NCBI GenBank assembly: GCA_000181795.3
Contig: CM012954.1
Span: 16,346,635-16,410,634 of the forward strand
DNA length: 64,000 nucleotides
Source of the DNA: Trichinella spiralis
Lineage: Eukaryota; Nematoda; Enoplea; Trichinellida; Trichinellidae
Reading direction: 5' to 3'
Shown: in pieces, positions 1 through 12,480 of the stretch
Position numbering within the stretch: the first letter of the stretch is position 1
Layout of the letters: each line of letters opens with the position of its first letter
The notes under the pieces: generated by a model
Database searches by the model: none
The model's input: the letters and a program-made list of their open reading frames with translations, nothing else
Told to the model about the DNA's origin: nothing
Made by a program: the position numbers and the translations under genes

Positions 1-1781
1 ATAACAACAACTGTTGCTATTTGAAATTTAAATTGCTCACTGTTATCATTTAAAATGTGCTTTCATAGGAAAAAACTTGTCCCTATTTATTCATTTAATT
101 TTTTTTATTAGTTATTGATTTATGGGTGTAATTTTTAGCAACAGCATCCACGCTTTTTTTGATGATAAATTTCCATTTTGCATAGTTTAAAATCGGTGAA
201 AAATGAAATTTTCAAAGAAGCTTGCACTTTTGAAAAATTGTGCAAGTTGTGCAAAATTGAATCATCAATTACATCCCCCTCTGACGGGGAAAAATTTTGC
301 TCTGAAATTATTATTCTATTCGAAACGGAAAAAGTGTCAACTGACGAAGTCAGGAACTTCTTTTTCTTCAAGCACCAACGAGCTGCACAAACAACTTCCT
401 GTTGCAATCGAAGCATAACTCGGAAAGTTGTATTAAAATTAATTTCATAAAAATCCATATTTACTTTTTATTAAAAAAAAATAATTCTTTAATATTTGTT
501 TAAACGTGATATTTGTTGGTTGGTTCATCTGTTGACTGATATTTGACAATGTTTTGTCTATTACGTAATGTTTGCCATTGCAGTGAAAAGTGTCGAGAGA
601 ATATTTTTTTTCTCGTGAAATGAAAGTGAACAAAGGTTATTTATTCTGATCATACTTATTCTCTCGTTTGAAAATTGAATAAAAATGCCAAAATTTTATT
701 ATATAAATAATAGAATCGCATAAAATTTCAAATTAACCGAAATATCGATTAAAAATAGAAAATTATTTTCAATAATAATAATAATAATATGCTTGTTATA
801 AAAAGAATAAAAAATATTTGAAAAATTAAGAAATTAAAGTATTTATTATATTTTAAAAGAGGTAATGATGATGATTGTTGTGATGCTTTTTCAAAGCAAA
901 ATTATTTATTTTCCAAGGAAGTAATTTGAATAATTAATGGTTGAAAGGAAAGGGCCAATTAAAAGAAAGAATGAAAAGCGGCTAAAGTAGAGAGAAACAA
1001 AAGCAATATGGCAGGCAGCAAGTGGGAAAAGCAGCTAATAATAAAATATGGGGGGTATTTTTGAACAACAATCCGGCAGTTGCATGCTGTCGTATGAAAA
1101 AGATGAAGAGCTGAAACAGTGGTTCCATTGGAGAATAGACACGAAATGGGAAAAAAGAAACAAATTTCAAAAGCATCGGTGCAAGCAAAATTGAAGCCAA
1201 AGTTGCATCACCGGCAAGATGAACAAAAAGCCCCTTGTCAAGCTTGAAGTTGAACATAAGCGAGCGGCTGTCGAAGATGAAAAGCTCGAACAAGCTACAC
1301 AACGTGGGCGCTGTGCTATAATGGAGGAGAAATAATGCTGACGAGAAAAACAGAAGAAGCAGAAAAGCGAAGACGAAATGCGGCCGAAATGCGATCAGGG
1401 GTAACGCCGGCGGCTGGTCCAACGGCATCGGCGTTCCAGGGTCACTCGATATGACCTAACCTGTGGCCAGTTTCCATTTCGACCTTTACGAACTGAACAA
1501 CTGCTGTTGTTTTTGGCCCCAAATTCGACAGCCCTGATATTGCCATTCTTTATCTCTTCTCTCCTCATTAAGTCAATTTTCTTTCTGTTCATCTGCTCGG
1601 CTTGATCGACATCACCTCTCTGCTTCTTCTCTCTTCATTTATCTCTCCATCAATCTTCTCCATCTCCATCTTCTTTCTCTCCTTTGTGCTTTTTTCATCT
1701 TCGGTCGCGTTTCCCAATTTTTCAAAATTCATATCTGTTTTTTTTGCTGTAATAAATTAAATTGTGATTTTGTTTGCTTTA
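1..1781. other. Intergenic / nidogen upstream region, no gene recognised
   Basis: AT-rich DNA with simple A and T runs. A short open frame at 178-450 (+) matches no family I recognise. From about 1540 to 1745 the + strand is strongly pyrimidine-rich (TCTTCTCTC-type runs), and a good 3' splice site (TTTGCTTTAG) ends at 1782. Nidogen may therefore have a spliced 5' leader, with its coding exon beginning at 1783. No TATA box or other promoter element could be assigned with confidence. Confidence 0.5.
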
Positions 1782-1906
1782 GACGCCGAAACTTCTTATC
1801 TACACCAGCAAACCAATTTTGTTACAGTCGTCGCGGCAAAAAGTCGATTGATCATTTTCAACTTTACAAAAATAGTGCTTTTTTCCCAAGCTTTCGATTC
1901 CAACTG

Positions 1907-4900
1907 ATGCTTTTCGTTTGCTATTGCTTCTGTGCAATATTATTTGCACAGGTTGGGGCGGTGCCCAAGCAGAACTTTTATCCGTTCGGTCGACACCACG
2001 GTGATCATTTGTTGCCGCCCAACGACGACCAGAGCAGCGACGAGTTCCAACTGCTCGATTCGATTCATTTCTATGGAAAAGCATACAGAAGTGTTTATAT
2101 CAACGAGAATGGCATGATCTCGTTCGACACCGACTTCAACAGTTACAGAACTGGAGAGTTGATTGATTTTGGACATCCGTTGATTGCCATTTTCTACGCC
2201 GACGTCGACATCAGCGGTCCACACGGTGGTCACGTATTCTACAGGTAAGTGAATCATCAAAAATTATGAATAAAAAAATTTTTTTCTTATCTTCTTGTTT
2301 AAATTATTCTTATCAAATTTTAAGAACTAGCCAAGATCCGGAACTGTTGAAGACCAGCTCTGATTTGATTCGAAACAAATTTCACTGGGATGCAAGTGAT
2401 TACGAAGCCAAATCGTTGCTAATTGTCACTTGGGATAGAGTTGGCAGTTATCAGCGACACAATGATCGGGTAAGCAGAGATGTTTATTTGCTTCTTTTTG
2501 AAAGGAAAACTAAAATTTATGATCAATTAATCAACAACAAATTTCACGCATTTTAAATTGAAACTATGCAGTCAATATTATATACTTTATTATCAAAAAT
2601 GAAACAGCGTTTGAAATACAATCATCTTGGAACTTTAAAAAAATGCATATCTTTTAAAATTTAATTTTTTCACTTACAGTTTATTGTATTGTATATTGTT
2701 GTTTCAACTAAATTGTTTCCATTTACTGCCGTTCAGTAGAAGTAGCGTGTAGCTTTGTTTTCACTTTAAAACTCTCTATGCTGCTTTTGGAAAAACAAAA
2801 CTCCAATTTAAATTGAAAAATTATGAATTTGATCAGCTCAGGATTTTTAATCAATCAGAAATTTATGATGATAACTTTTAAAAATACGCGTAAAATTGTC
2901 TCAAAATGATCTTATTTTTATCTCCTGCAAAAAAGAAAAATACAAAGATCAAAAAATATAACAAATCACATTAGATCACACAATCTGAAGTGCTCGAAAA
3001 TTTATGATAGCTCAATTTGATCGTTTCAAGTTATCAAAAATGATTAATCTTTTTTTTGTTTTGTTCTGTTCAGGTCAATTCATTTCAACTGGTCATTAGT
3101 AGCAATGAAACGACAAGCTATGCGCAGTTTTTGTATGCCGATGATGAAATTCAGTGGATCAAATCAACCGATAAACATCCCCATGGAGGCAATCAAATTG
3201 CACGAGCTGTATTTGTCGCTGCAGAGGATAAAATTTACGCCTTGCCAGAATCATATTCTAAAAGGATGTTCGACATAAACAAGTATTGGATTTTTTAAGA
3301 GAAAAAAATTCTTTTTAAGAGACTATCCTTTAGGGAAACCAACGTCGCTTTGCCAGGAGTATTTCTGTACCGCATTTCTGAATCTACAATTGTCAATCCT
3401 CAAGAAGATGATGAGGAAGCTGACGACTATTATCCATACGATCCGTCTGAATACGAAGACGGTGAACCTCTTGAATATACGGAAAATAATGAAGAACAAA
3501 AACTTGGTAACAGACAATAATTAACGAAGAATTTTTTGAGAGGAGGAAAATTATAATCCATTTAGAAGAAGAAAGCGATGAGATGGAACAAGCTGGATTA
3601 ATGTGCCCTGATAATTTTCATGGAGATTCTTGTCCTGAAAATTGTCACCTTATCCAAGAAAAATATTGTCAACGGTGTCATTGTCCTCAAGGTAAAAACT
3701 CTTTCCTTTTCATTTATTCTACTTATCGGAAGTTTCAAACATTTTCAGACGTGGAAGATCACACTTCAACCCCACCTACAGGCAGTAGGGACAGTTATGG
3801 AAAATCTGTTGACCACTGCCTTTATGTTGGTCCGCATGCTTGCCATGCAAACGCTGAATGCGTCAATTACCAAGATGGCTTTTGTTGCCGATGTAAACTC
3901 GGCTTTATAGGAAACGGGGTGGACTGTTTATCCGAAAGTAAGCAGCATATTCAACAAGTTCATGAAAATGAATATTATTCAACATAATAATAATATATCC
4001 GTTTAAACAAGAACAAACAAAGAAAAAACTTACTACTGTAAAATTGTAGATGAAGCCCAACGAATCAGCGGTCGTGTTTCTGGTCGTCTGAATGACGTGG
4101 ACATTGTCGATTCAGAACTGCACACCTACGCAGTTTTGGAAGACGGTCGTACCTACACAGCTATTTCAAGAATACCGGAAAAAATCGGTTCTTCAATGTT
4201 ATTTTTAAATACACTCGGTTCGATCATGGGCTGGCTGTTCTCGAAACCAACAAACCAATCTGTTGAAAATGGATTCACAATGACTGGTAAGATGAAAAAG
4301 CACATTTAATTATTAATAATTTAAAAAATATTATCGATAATCAATAAATAAATACTTCGTTCAGGAGGAAGATTGAACAGAACAGTAACAGTTCACGTCG
4401 CTGACCAGCATACTGTAACTATACAGCAAGATTTTTCTGGCCAAGACAATCACGGATACTTGAAGACGAACGTTTTCATCGCTGGCACTGTTCCTCATCT
4501 GCCACCAAGTACAACAGTTGATTTTGGAGAACATTACGAAGAATTCAACCGAGTCGAACCAGGCAAGACTGACTGATATTACAATTTCAACATTTGACAT
4601 TTTTTTTTCAAGACAACAGTATTTTTCAGGAGTAGTGAAATCATATTCAAATTTATTAGTTACGGCTGGAAATGAGCGCTATTCAGTGATTGTTGATCAG
4701 ACAATCCGATTCGATCAGTCTTGTCCATTTCTGCATGTTCAGACTGGCAGTCGATCATTGTTGAAACAGGATCGCAGCTATGTGGTATACGAAACAGCCG
4801 AACAAATGGTTCGCTATGCTGCTGGCAATTCACTCGAACCACCCGGCTGTAATATTAATAAATAAACAAGTAAAATTTTTATCTTCCTGTTTCAAATTTC

Positions 4901-7900
4901 CTTTTTACAGATCAACGTGAAAATCCATGCCAAGAAGGTGCTCATGATTGTACAGGACCTCATGTTGTATGCGTACCGGAAAATCAAAGATACAGATGTG
5001 CTTGTGAAGATGGCTATCAAATGCAATATGGCAGAGAAAACAGTCTTGTTTGCATTGGTGAAAATGATTTAAAATCCAGAACATCCTGTTTTATGAAAAG
5101 AAAATTATTTTTAAATTAAGATTTGGATGAGTGCAGTCATGGAATGCATCGATGTGATATAAATGCCAACTGCATAAACATGGAAGGTGGATATTCTTGT
5201 CAGTGTCTACCAGGATTTTATGGAGATGGATATCAGTGTTCAGGTAAAAAAATACTGCTTCGAATAGCTTTTCCAAATCGCTTTCTGCCAGAGCTTTGCT
5301 AATCAATCGTTTGGGAAAAGTGACAGGTTTTATTAATAGTGTAAAAGGATTTTTTCACTTGTTCTTCATAAAATTAATAATGAAATAATTTTCACCATTT
5401 CATCTTCGAACTTCTTAAACGTCTTAATTCAATATTGAACAATTGCACTGATATGTCACAAAATTCCAACGCTTGCTTGGCCAGTATGCTTTAGCCGATG
5501 TAGAGCTTGTGCTTTCGCTGTAGAACAACTGATTTGCGGCATGAAAATTTGCAATACAAACGCGGATTGTTTGTTGGACCATGCAACTCGCTTACCTCGT
5601 TGCGTCTGCCGACCTGGCTTCGTAGGTGATGGTGTGTCGTGTACTTTGATCGGTAAAGAAATGATGACCGTCGATCTCCGACTGCCGGGTAAAATATGCT
5701 TTCAGCTGTGATGGATAAAAAATTTTCCCAATTCTCTTCCCTCGCTAATCCACCACCCCTCCGCTTTTTTTTGAGCATTAGGCTTTCGCTTGGCGGTCTT
5801 TGCTGTGCTTGCAACGCTGACATACACTTTGACATCATCCGTTTGTTTGTTTGTTTTTTTTGCTCCTTTACAGGCCAACAACCATCATCTGATCCTTGCG
5901 ATCAAGTGCGCTGTCATGATCAGGCAGAATGTACAGTAGACGAAAACCACGTGGCTAGATGCTATTGCAAATCTGGCTATCAAGGCGATGGTTACAGTTG
6001 TGAAATTGTATCCTACGAAACAGGAAGTCGAGATAACGACTGTGAGAAATTGCAGTGTGGAACAAATGCTCAGTGCAGCTTGGATCAAAATGGAATTGCA
6101 CGCTGTTTTTGCATACACGGATTTGAAGGAGACGGTTATTATTGCAAGCCAATCACTTGCGAACGAATTCAGTGCAGTGCTGACGCAGAATGTCATTACA
6201 CTACAAATGGTGTAGCTCAGTGTGTTTGTAAAGACGGCTATGAAGGTGATGGATTTCACTGTCAGCGTAAATTACAAACAACGGAAACATATCCCAAAGA
6301 ATGTTTGCAGTTCATCTGCGGCAAGAATGCAGAATGTCGACTTAATCATCAAGGGAATCCTGGTTGTTACTGTAAAGAAGGTTTTGAAAGAGATGGTGTA
6401 CACTGCAGGCAAGCTGGTTTGGACAGCACGACACCCACATTTTCTTGTGAAAATATTCGCTGCGGTGAAAACGCCCAGTGTTACCGCGACTACACTGGCG
6501 TCGCCAATTGTTATTGCAACCGTGGTTACGAAGGAGACGGGTATCAGTGTCGACCTGTAGAAGCAGAACAGCGTGATCAGTGTGACCAAATCAACTGTGG
6601 ACCGAATGCCTTTTGCAAAATTGATCGTGCCACTTCAGAGCCTACTTGTCATTGTGAATCTGGATATCAGCGGGATGGAGATATTTGCAAGCTTGTTGAT
6701 GACCGCCAAGAGCAGCCTGGTATTAAGTTGAAAAAAAATGCTCCGTGAAAAAATGACATTTGAAAAGCAAAGGGAATGAAGGTTTTTTGTTGAATTTACT
6801 GGGATCTGATTTTTAGGCAATCTGTGCCGTTCGCATCAGGACTGCAGTGAACACGGCCATTGCACGTATAACGATGCAATAGAAGCATACCAGTGCCAGT
6901 GTAGACCACCATATTCTGGTGACGGTATTCACTGCTTTTTAGAAGCTGGTAAAATTTTTGTGAATTATTCCTCCTATTTTTGAACATCTGTAACAATCAT
7001 AGAAACTTGCGAACATGCAAGAAATTGCCATCCAGATGCGGACTGTGTTTTTGAGCAGCATGAAACTGGTGGAGGCTATCGATGCCGATGCCGCAAAGGT
7101 TTCAGCGGAAATGGATATCAGTGCCAACCGTTGGAAAGTGTTGGTCGGGAATTGCTCTTCAACATATTAAAATATTTCTATTCTTACTTTACATCTTTCA
7201 GCTGCTGCAGAAATCCAGTGCAATGTCTTAAACACGTGCCATCCAAACGCTCAGTGCGTATTCGATTCAAATTCCAGGCGGTACGTCTGTCAATGTCAGC
7301 AAGGCTTCACAGGAGATGGCTACAATTGTCAAGAAACGTCTCGATCTGAAGAAAAAGGTAATAAGCTTTTCCAAATGATAAAAGAAGACAAATTCGAGCA
7401 ATCTTCATTAAAACAGAAAAGAATCCACTTGACATTTATTCAATGACATTTTTTATTCGTTTATAGCCATGCACCCTTGCCAAAGTGCTGACGACTGCCA
7501 TGTTAATGCGCACTGTGTAAATGTTCCCAGTTCACCTGATCAATACTTATGCGAATGCTTACCGGGATTCAGAGGTGATGGGTTGAATATCTGCGAACCG
7601 GCCGGTAATACATTTCTATTTTTTTTTCAAGTTGAATGCCTAGAGAAAAATAGACAAATTAAATCACTTCAATCATATTTGTTTTCGTAGACGAATGCAA
7701 TCCCGGAGCACAACCAACAGGTTGCGCTGAACAAGCAGCTTGCTTGTACGACAACAACGAACAAGCTTACAAATGTCGCTGCTTGCAAGGGTATGCAGGT
7801 GATGGTAAAACTTGCACAATAGAACGAAGTAAAAATTCAAATACAGCGCTTCATGCTTACCACTTTTCATGACAATTGCACAATTGCAGCACAAGACTGT

Positions 7901-9765
7901 TCATTTGATCCATCACTTTGCCATCGTGATGCTGAATGTTTGTTTGAACACGAACGGTCAATGCACATATGCCAATGTCGACCAGGTTTTCTAGGAGATG
8001 GTTATTATTCCTGTCAATTACAAAGCAGTAAGCAAAAAAAATACATTTTATCAGAAAAAACCCTTAATTTATTATCAAACTGATTTCTAATTTGCTTAGG
8101 TGAATCTTGCGTCGTGCAAAATTTGTGCGATCCTCAAGCTCGATGCGTACCAAACGAACGAGGTACTGATTTCCACTGCGTATGTAATGCAGGTTACGAA
8201 GGCGACGGATTTACCTGCAATCGAATCACCGGTACAGCATTTTTACATCGCATAAAATGATTATTTTAATAATTTTCTTCTTGTTCACGAAGACTGTTCG
8301 CGTGATACTAATATCTGCGACGAGAATGCGGTTTGCGTTTCGGAAAATCTTCGCCATGTATGCCGATGCAAGCCAGGTTACCATGGCAGTGGCTTCATTT
8401 GTAGCTGTGAGTTTTATGGCCAAACATTTGAAGCTGTACAGAAGGAAAAAATTTTTCATTTTGAAATAATTTTCAGCCGATTCCAGAGTACGAGGAAGAG
8501 CTTTGGTATTTTCCCAAGGCATGTCTTTAGTGCAACGCGGCCTCTTACCGGATGATTATGGCAAACAGTTGATAGTTGTACCTTTCCAAATTGCAGTTGG
8601 CGTCGACTACGACTGCCAGGACGATAAAATCTATTGGACAGATGTTAGTGGCCACAGCGTACATTCATCTAATTTAGATGGTTCTAATGTAACAACATTA
8701 TTCGACACTGGTATTATTCTTCGGAATGTAGAAAGAATGAATGAAATATGTTTTAATGAATTTCTTTTTTTTTTTCTTTTCTCTTTATTTTAAATAGATA
8801 TCGTTTCTCCAGAAGGCATCGTAATAGATTCATTAAATCGCAACCTCTATTACACTGATTCCATTCGAGATGAAATTGTTGTTTCCTCTTTGAGAGGAAA
8901 TCACAGGGTAGCTATCATTAAAGATGGCTTGGTTAATCCTCGCGCACTAGCTCTGGATCCTATAGACAGGTAACAAAAAAATTAATTATAAAAAATATTT
9001 TTCTACTTTTTTTCTTGATTTTCTTCAAATTCAACAAATTCTTTTCTGTAGAAAGTTGTACTACTCAGATTGGCATCGTGAAAAGCCGGTAATTGGTCGA
9101 TTAAATTTGGATGGAACTGCACGTGAATTATTCGTCACTTCAAACATTGCCCTTCCAAATGGTCTTGTTGTTCTGAACAGACGGCGAGAGTTGTGCTGGG
9201 CTGATGCAGGTATTTTTTTTTCAAAATATTGCTATTGTTGTGTTAAGTTATAAAAATTTACATCCACAGGTACTCAGCGACTAGAATGCATTGGCCTGAA
9301 CGGTGGTGGAAGGCACGTCATCTTTGCACCACTAGGATATCCATTTGGATTGACGGCACATAATGAAGAAACTTTCTACTGGACTGACTGGGAAGAGTAT
9401 GTTCTTCTTCTGTAATTCTTTTACACTAAAATCATACAATGGGTTAATTTTTCTTTTCAGTAAACGCATACATTCTGTGAACATTTATGGACAAGATCAT
9501 CATTCTATGGAAGCAGCTGTAGGTGCAAGTGGTAAACTGTACGGAATAGTGGCTATACCTACCCAATGTTTTCCAGGTTAGTTTACTAAAAAAACATATA
9601 TTTATGTATAAATTGCAATATTTGATTGTACATGCAGGAGAATCACCTTGTATGTTCAATAATGGTGGCTGTCGTTATGTATGCACACCGGATCATCGGG
9701 GTGCTCGACGCTGTCTATGTCCAAACGATGTATCGGAAGTAGAATGTAATCAAGTTTTCAGATAA
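1907..9765 (+). CDS. nid-1: Nidogen / entactin, basement-membrane glycoprotein (27 exons, 1698 aa)
   Basis: Secreted basement-membrane linker that in animals bridges laminin and collagen IV. Domains in order: signal peptide (1-18), NIDO domain (about 60-230), a Glu/Asp/Tyr-rich acidic linker, one EGF module, the G2F beta-barrel (about 394-610), 17 more EGF modules, a six-bladed YWTD propeller (about 1390-1655; YWTD, YYTD, YYSD and YWTD motifs visible) and a terminal EGF. This is longer than vertebrate nidogen (about 1250 aa), and I see no thyroglobulin module. Exons: 1907-2244, 2325-2469, 3074-3282, 3334-3506, 3566-3691, 3749-3937, 4050-4286, 4365-4562, 4630-4848, 4911-5057, 5121-5243, 5524-5652, 5874-6719, 6817-6948, 7003-7137, 7202-7357, 7467-7604, 7691-7828, 7890-8027, 8100-8231, 8293-8406, 8477-8710, 8798-8969, 9052-9209, 9270-9396, 9461-9576, 9638-9765. 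The intron at 4563 starts with GC. AATAAA lies at 9923. Confidence 0.95.
2470..3073 (+). other. Long second intron of nidogen
   Basis: At 604 nt this is by far the longest intron of the gene, which otherwise has introns of roughly 50-80 nt, with a few longer ones up to 280 nt. It splits the NIDO domain in phase 0. It is AT-rich, and I see no ORF, RNA gene or repeat in it. A regulatory role is possible but nothing in the sequence shows one. Confidence 0.6.
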
Positions 9766-10109
9766 AGATTTGGCCAAACAGTGTAAAAGATTCCAACATT
9801 TAATTCTGCCCATTTGAATAATTTTTCTTTCATATCCAACATGCAGATATGATTTTTATTACTGACAAAATATCAGGCCATTTTCATAATGCTACATCGA
9901 CTGTAGTTTCTCATTTAAAAAGAATAAATTACATTTCCTTTTTTCAAAAAAAAGATTACAACAAAATAACTTAAACATGCATAATACATAATCCCTGAAA
10001 AATGCAAGTTTGCATAATTTACATAATATAAAAAATGACTAATAACAAATTCATTTTTATTTAAATAAATACAAAAAATGAAACAACATTCTCATATCTT
10101 ACTGATGAG
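9766..10109. other. Convergent 3' region between nidogen and L10m
   Basis: AT-rich spacer with a + strand AATAAA at 9923 and a - strand AATAAA (read as TTTATT) at 10056. No additional gene or RNA is visible. Confidence 0.6.
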
Positions 10110-11287
10110 TTACCGGGTGGTGAGCTCATTCAATGTATTTGTCACATTCATTGCTGCACTTTCAAGCAAAGAACACGTTGTATGAATGCCTTGGAGTAAC
10201 GTCGCGTTGGACTGCATTGCGAAATCTTGAAATGTTTTATTACTGAACGAATCCACTTCTTCAGATGTCAAAATTCGACCGTCCACTACACATGCTTTAA
10301 AAAGAAAAAAAACAATCGCGACAGTAAGCATTTTTTTAAATATCACCCAACTACTCTTTTTACCCAACAATTTTAACCATTGAACTGATTTCAATTCTTC
10401 TGTTAGATTAACCAACTTTTCTGGATGATCAGAAAGTAAAATTTGATTTTTCGAACAAAACAACGGTGCCAAATTGGCTAATGACGTGCCTTTGATTATA
10501 TGCTGCATCACGCGGTTGTTGTAAACTTTTGTTTGAAAACCATTATGTGAAAGTCTTCAAATAGCCATTAGAAATGTACAAATAATAAAACAGTAGTACC
10601 TCATGCAATCAATATGAACACGCCTTCCTTTAGCCGGAAAAACATGACAAATAGCTAACAACCGAGCACGCCGAAGTTTCTGCCGTATACAATTCGCCAG
10701 TGCAGCTTCAATAGGCGATAACTGCAAATATTACGTGAAATCAAAGAAATGTGGTGAAATCATGCATTTAAAACTGAAAAAAATTCCGAACAAAATTAAT
10801 CAACAATTAAATTAGCAAAAAAAGTAAAATTCTTGTAAAAATTTACAAATTTGATAATCATGATAAAAATTGGAAATACCCACCCATAAATCAAACTGCT
10901 GAAAACAGATAATAGGACATACTGAATTGGCATATTTAAAATAACAAGTGACGAAAAAAATCATTCGCGGCGGGATACATTACACAAAATTTTAATTACC
11001 TTCTGCAAATTTTCCTGCCGTTGTTTCTCGTATTCTGGCAGCTTACACTGTTTACGCTTGGCCAAAAGTACAAGCGGATCTTCGGTAACAGGCTTCGCTA
11101 CTTCATCAAAAATTCGACGAACAAAATGTCTAGGCGACGGCTTCGTAACTTTTACACCATAATTTGACGTCGTCGCATGAAAACAACGTACCAGAACTTG
11201 GAAAAAAATTAGAAAAAATCAAGAAATAGAAATGGTTGATTTTAACATACAAACCAAATTAATCATAAATGCACCCATAATGTTCAT
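10110..11287 (-). CDS. mrpl-10: Mitochondrial ribosomal protein L10 (uL10m), 5 exons, 243 aa
   Basis: Component of the large mitochondrial ribosomal subunit (stalk base). Exons on the minus strand: 11251-11287, 11000-11196, 10600-10721, 10364-10554, 10110-10294; lengths sum to 732 nt with no internal stop. The order of features follows animal L10m: a basic N-terminus suited to import, an RARLLAICHVFP-type strand, a VYNNRVMQHIIKGTSLANLA helix/strand, the LL-SDHPEKL segment, then ACVVDGRILTSEEV, where the human protein has a very similar GGCVDDTILS stretch. The start was chosen at 11287 because only this ATG with a donor at 11250 keeps frame. The first exon codes just 12 residues and is the least certain part. 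AATAAA for this strand is at 10056-10061. It faces nidogen tail to tail, 344 bp apart. Confidence 0.85.
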
Positions 11288-12480
11288 ATTACATAAATAT
11301 TTTAGATTCATTAATATTTATCGCTCAGATGCTCCAAATATGATAAATAAAGCAATAGTGTTTCTTCACAATAACAGTTGCTATAATTAAAGTAACTACT
11401 GAATTAACAAAAGCTGTTAAAGCAGTTTAGTAATCTGAAACATAACTAGAAAAGCTGGTGCTGCGGTTCATTCCTAATGCATTTAAATCAAAATGTTCAG
11501 ATTTAAGACAAACAGAAATTAGAGGCATGTTAAATTACTGCCTGCCAGCAAGTAAAACCTACATTTGCATTTACAACAAATTGCAAAATGTAATAATTAT
11601 ATGTTTTATTACTGATGTGCAAATTCAATCAAACAAATATCATTATTTCAAAATAATTTACGATTTTTCAATAAAATATATCTGCTCTCTGTTTCAAAAT
11701 TCTCTTGGTAAATGTTTGCTCAAATTAGTTAAACAAAACACTTAAGACAAACTTAAGACACTTAAGACTTAACGTTCTACTACCCACAAAAATAGAACTT
11801 TATAAAATATTTACCTCTAAAACATAAATTATACATTTCCCGAAATTTATAGATAATAGCGTAATACAGTATAAAATAAAGCAAGTTGAATTATAATTTG
11901 TATGTTTCATATTTATCATCATATGGCAACAAAAAATAATTATATAAAAAAACTAATTATAAATTATAACTATAAGGAATTATAAATATAACTAAAAAAA
12001 TGTTTAATCAAATTTTAAACTAAGTTGCATATTACCTAATTTTTTGTATACTGTAGCCTATAATTAGAATTATGCCATATTTCCATGTAAGATTGAAAGT
12101 TACTGGAATAAAAATTGCATTGCTTTAAAACAATTCCAATAAAGTAATTTTCAAAATTTTATAAATTTGAAATAAAAAAAGAAGAAAATTCAAAATTGCG
12201 TGCTTTGTCTGAAAAATTGAAAATGACTTATTTAAACCGTAATTTACACTGATATGCAACTTTACTGGTAATTCTTTTTAAATCAAGAAAACATTGCACA
12301 ACATGGCACTTGATGCAAAAACTTACTATTAAATAAATTTTATAGTCTTTTTTCAAAGTCTGATTAAGATATTTTGTTCGTCAACCTGTTTGTCAATAGT
12401 GTAAGTTTCATTTTAAAGTACTTGATTTATTAGAAGTACCGTAACAAAGGCAAGAACTGTTTTTGACTTGGTATTACTAT
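11288..12480. other. Intergenic region between divergent L10m and SMC5
   Basis: Divergent 1.2 kb spacer of very low GC, rich in A/T runs, that must hold the promoters of both genes. A 95-codon open frame at 11458-11745 has no recognisable homology and looks like chance. No CCAAT or TATA element can be assigned reliably in such AT-rich DNA. Confidence 0.5.

Noticed and set aside
178-450. 90-codon + strand frame near the window start
   Set aside because: No recognisable domain, an overlapping frame of similar length on the other strand, and no clear splice sites. It could be the last exon of a gene outside the window, but I cannot support that.
982-1592. Two minus-strand open frames (148 and 65 codons)
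   Set aside because: The 148-codon frame is low-complexity, rich in Phe and Leu, and arises from A-rich sequence; neither frame has homology or a promoter context.
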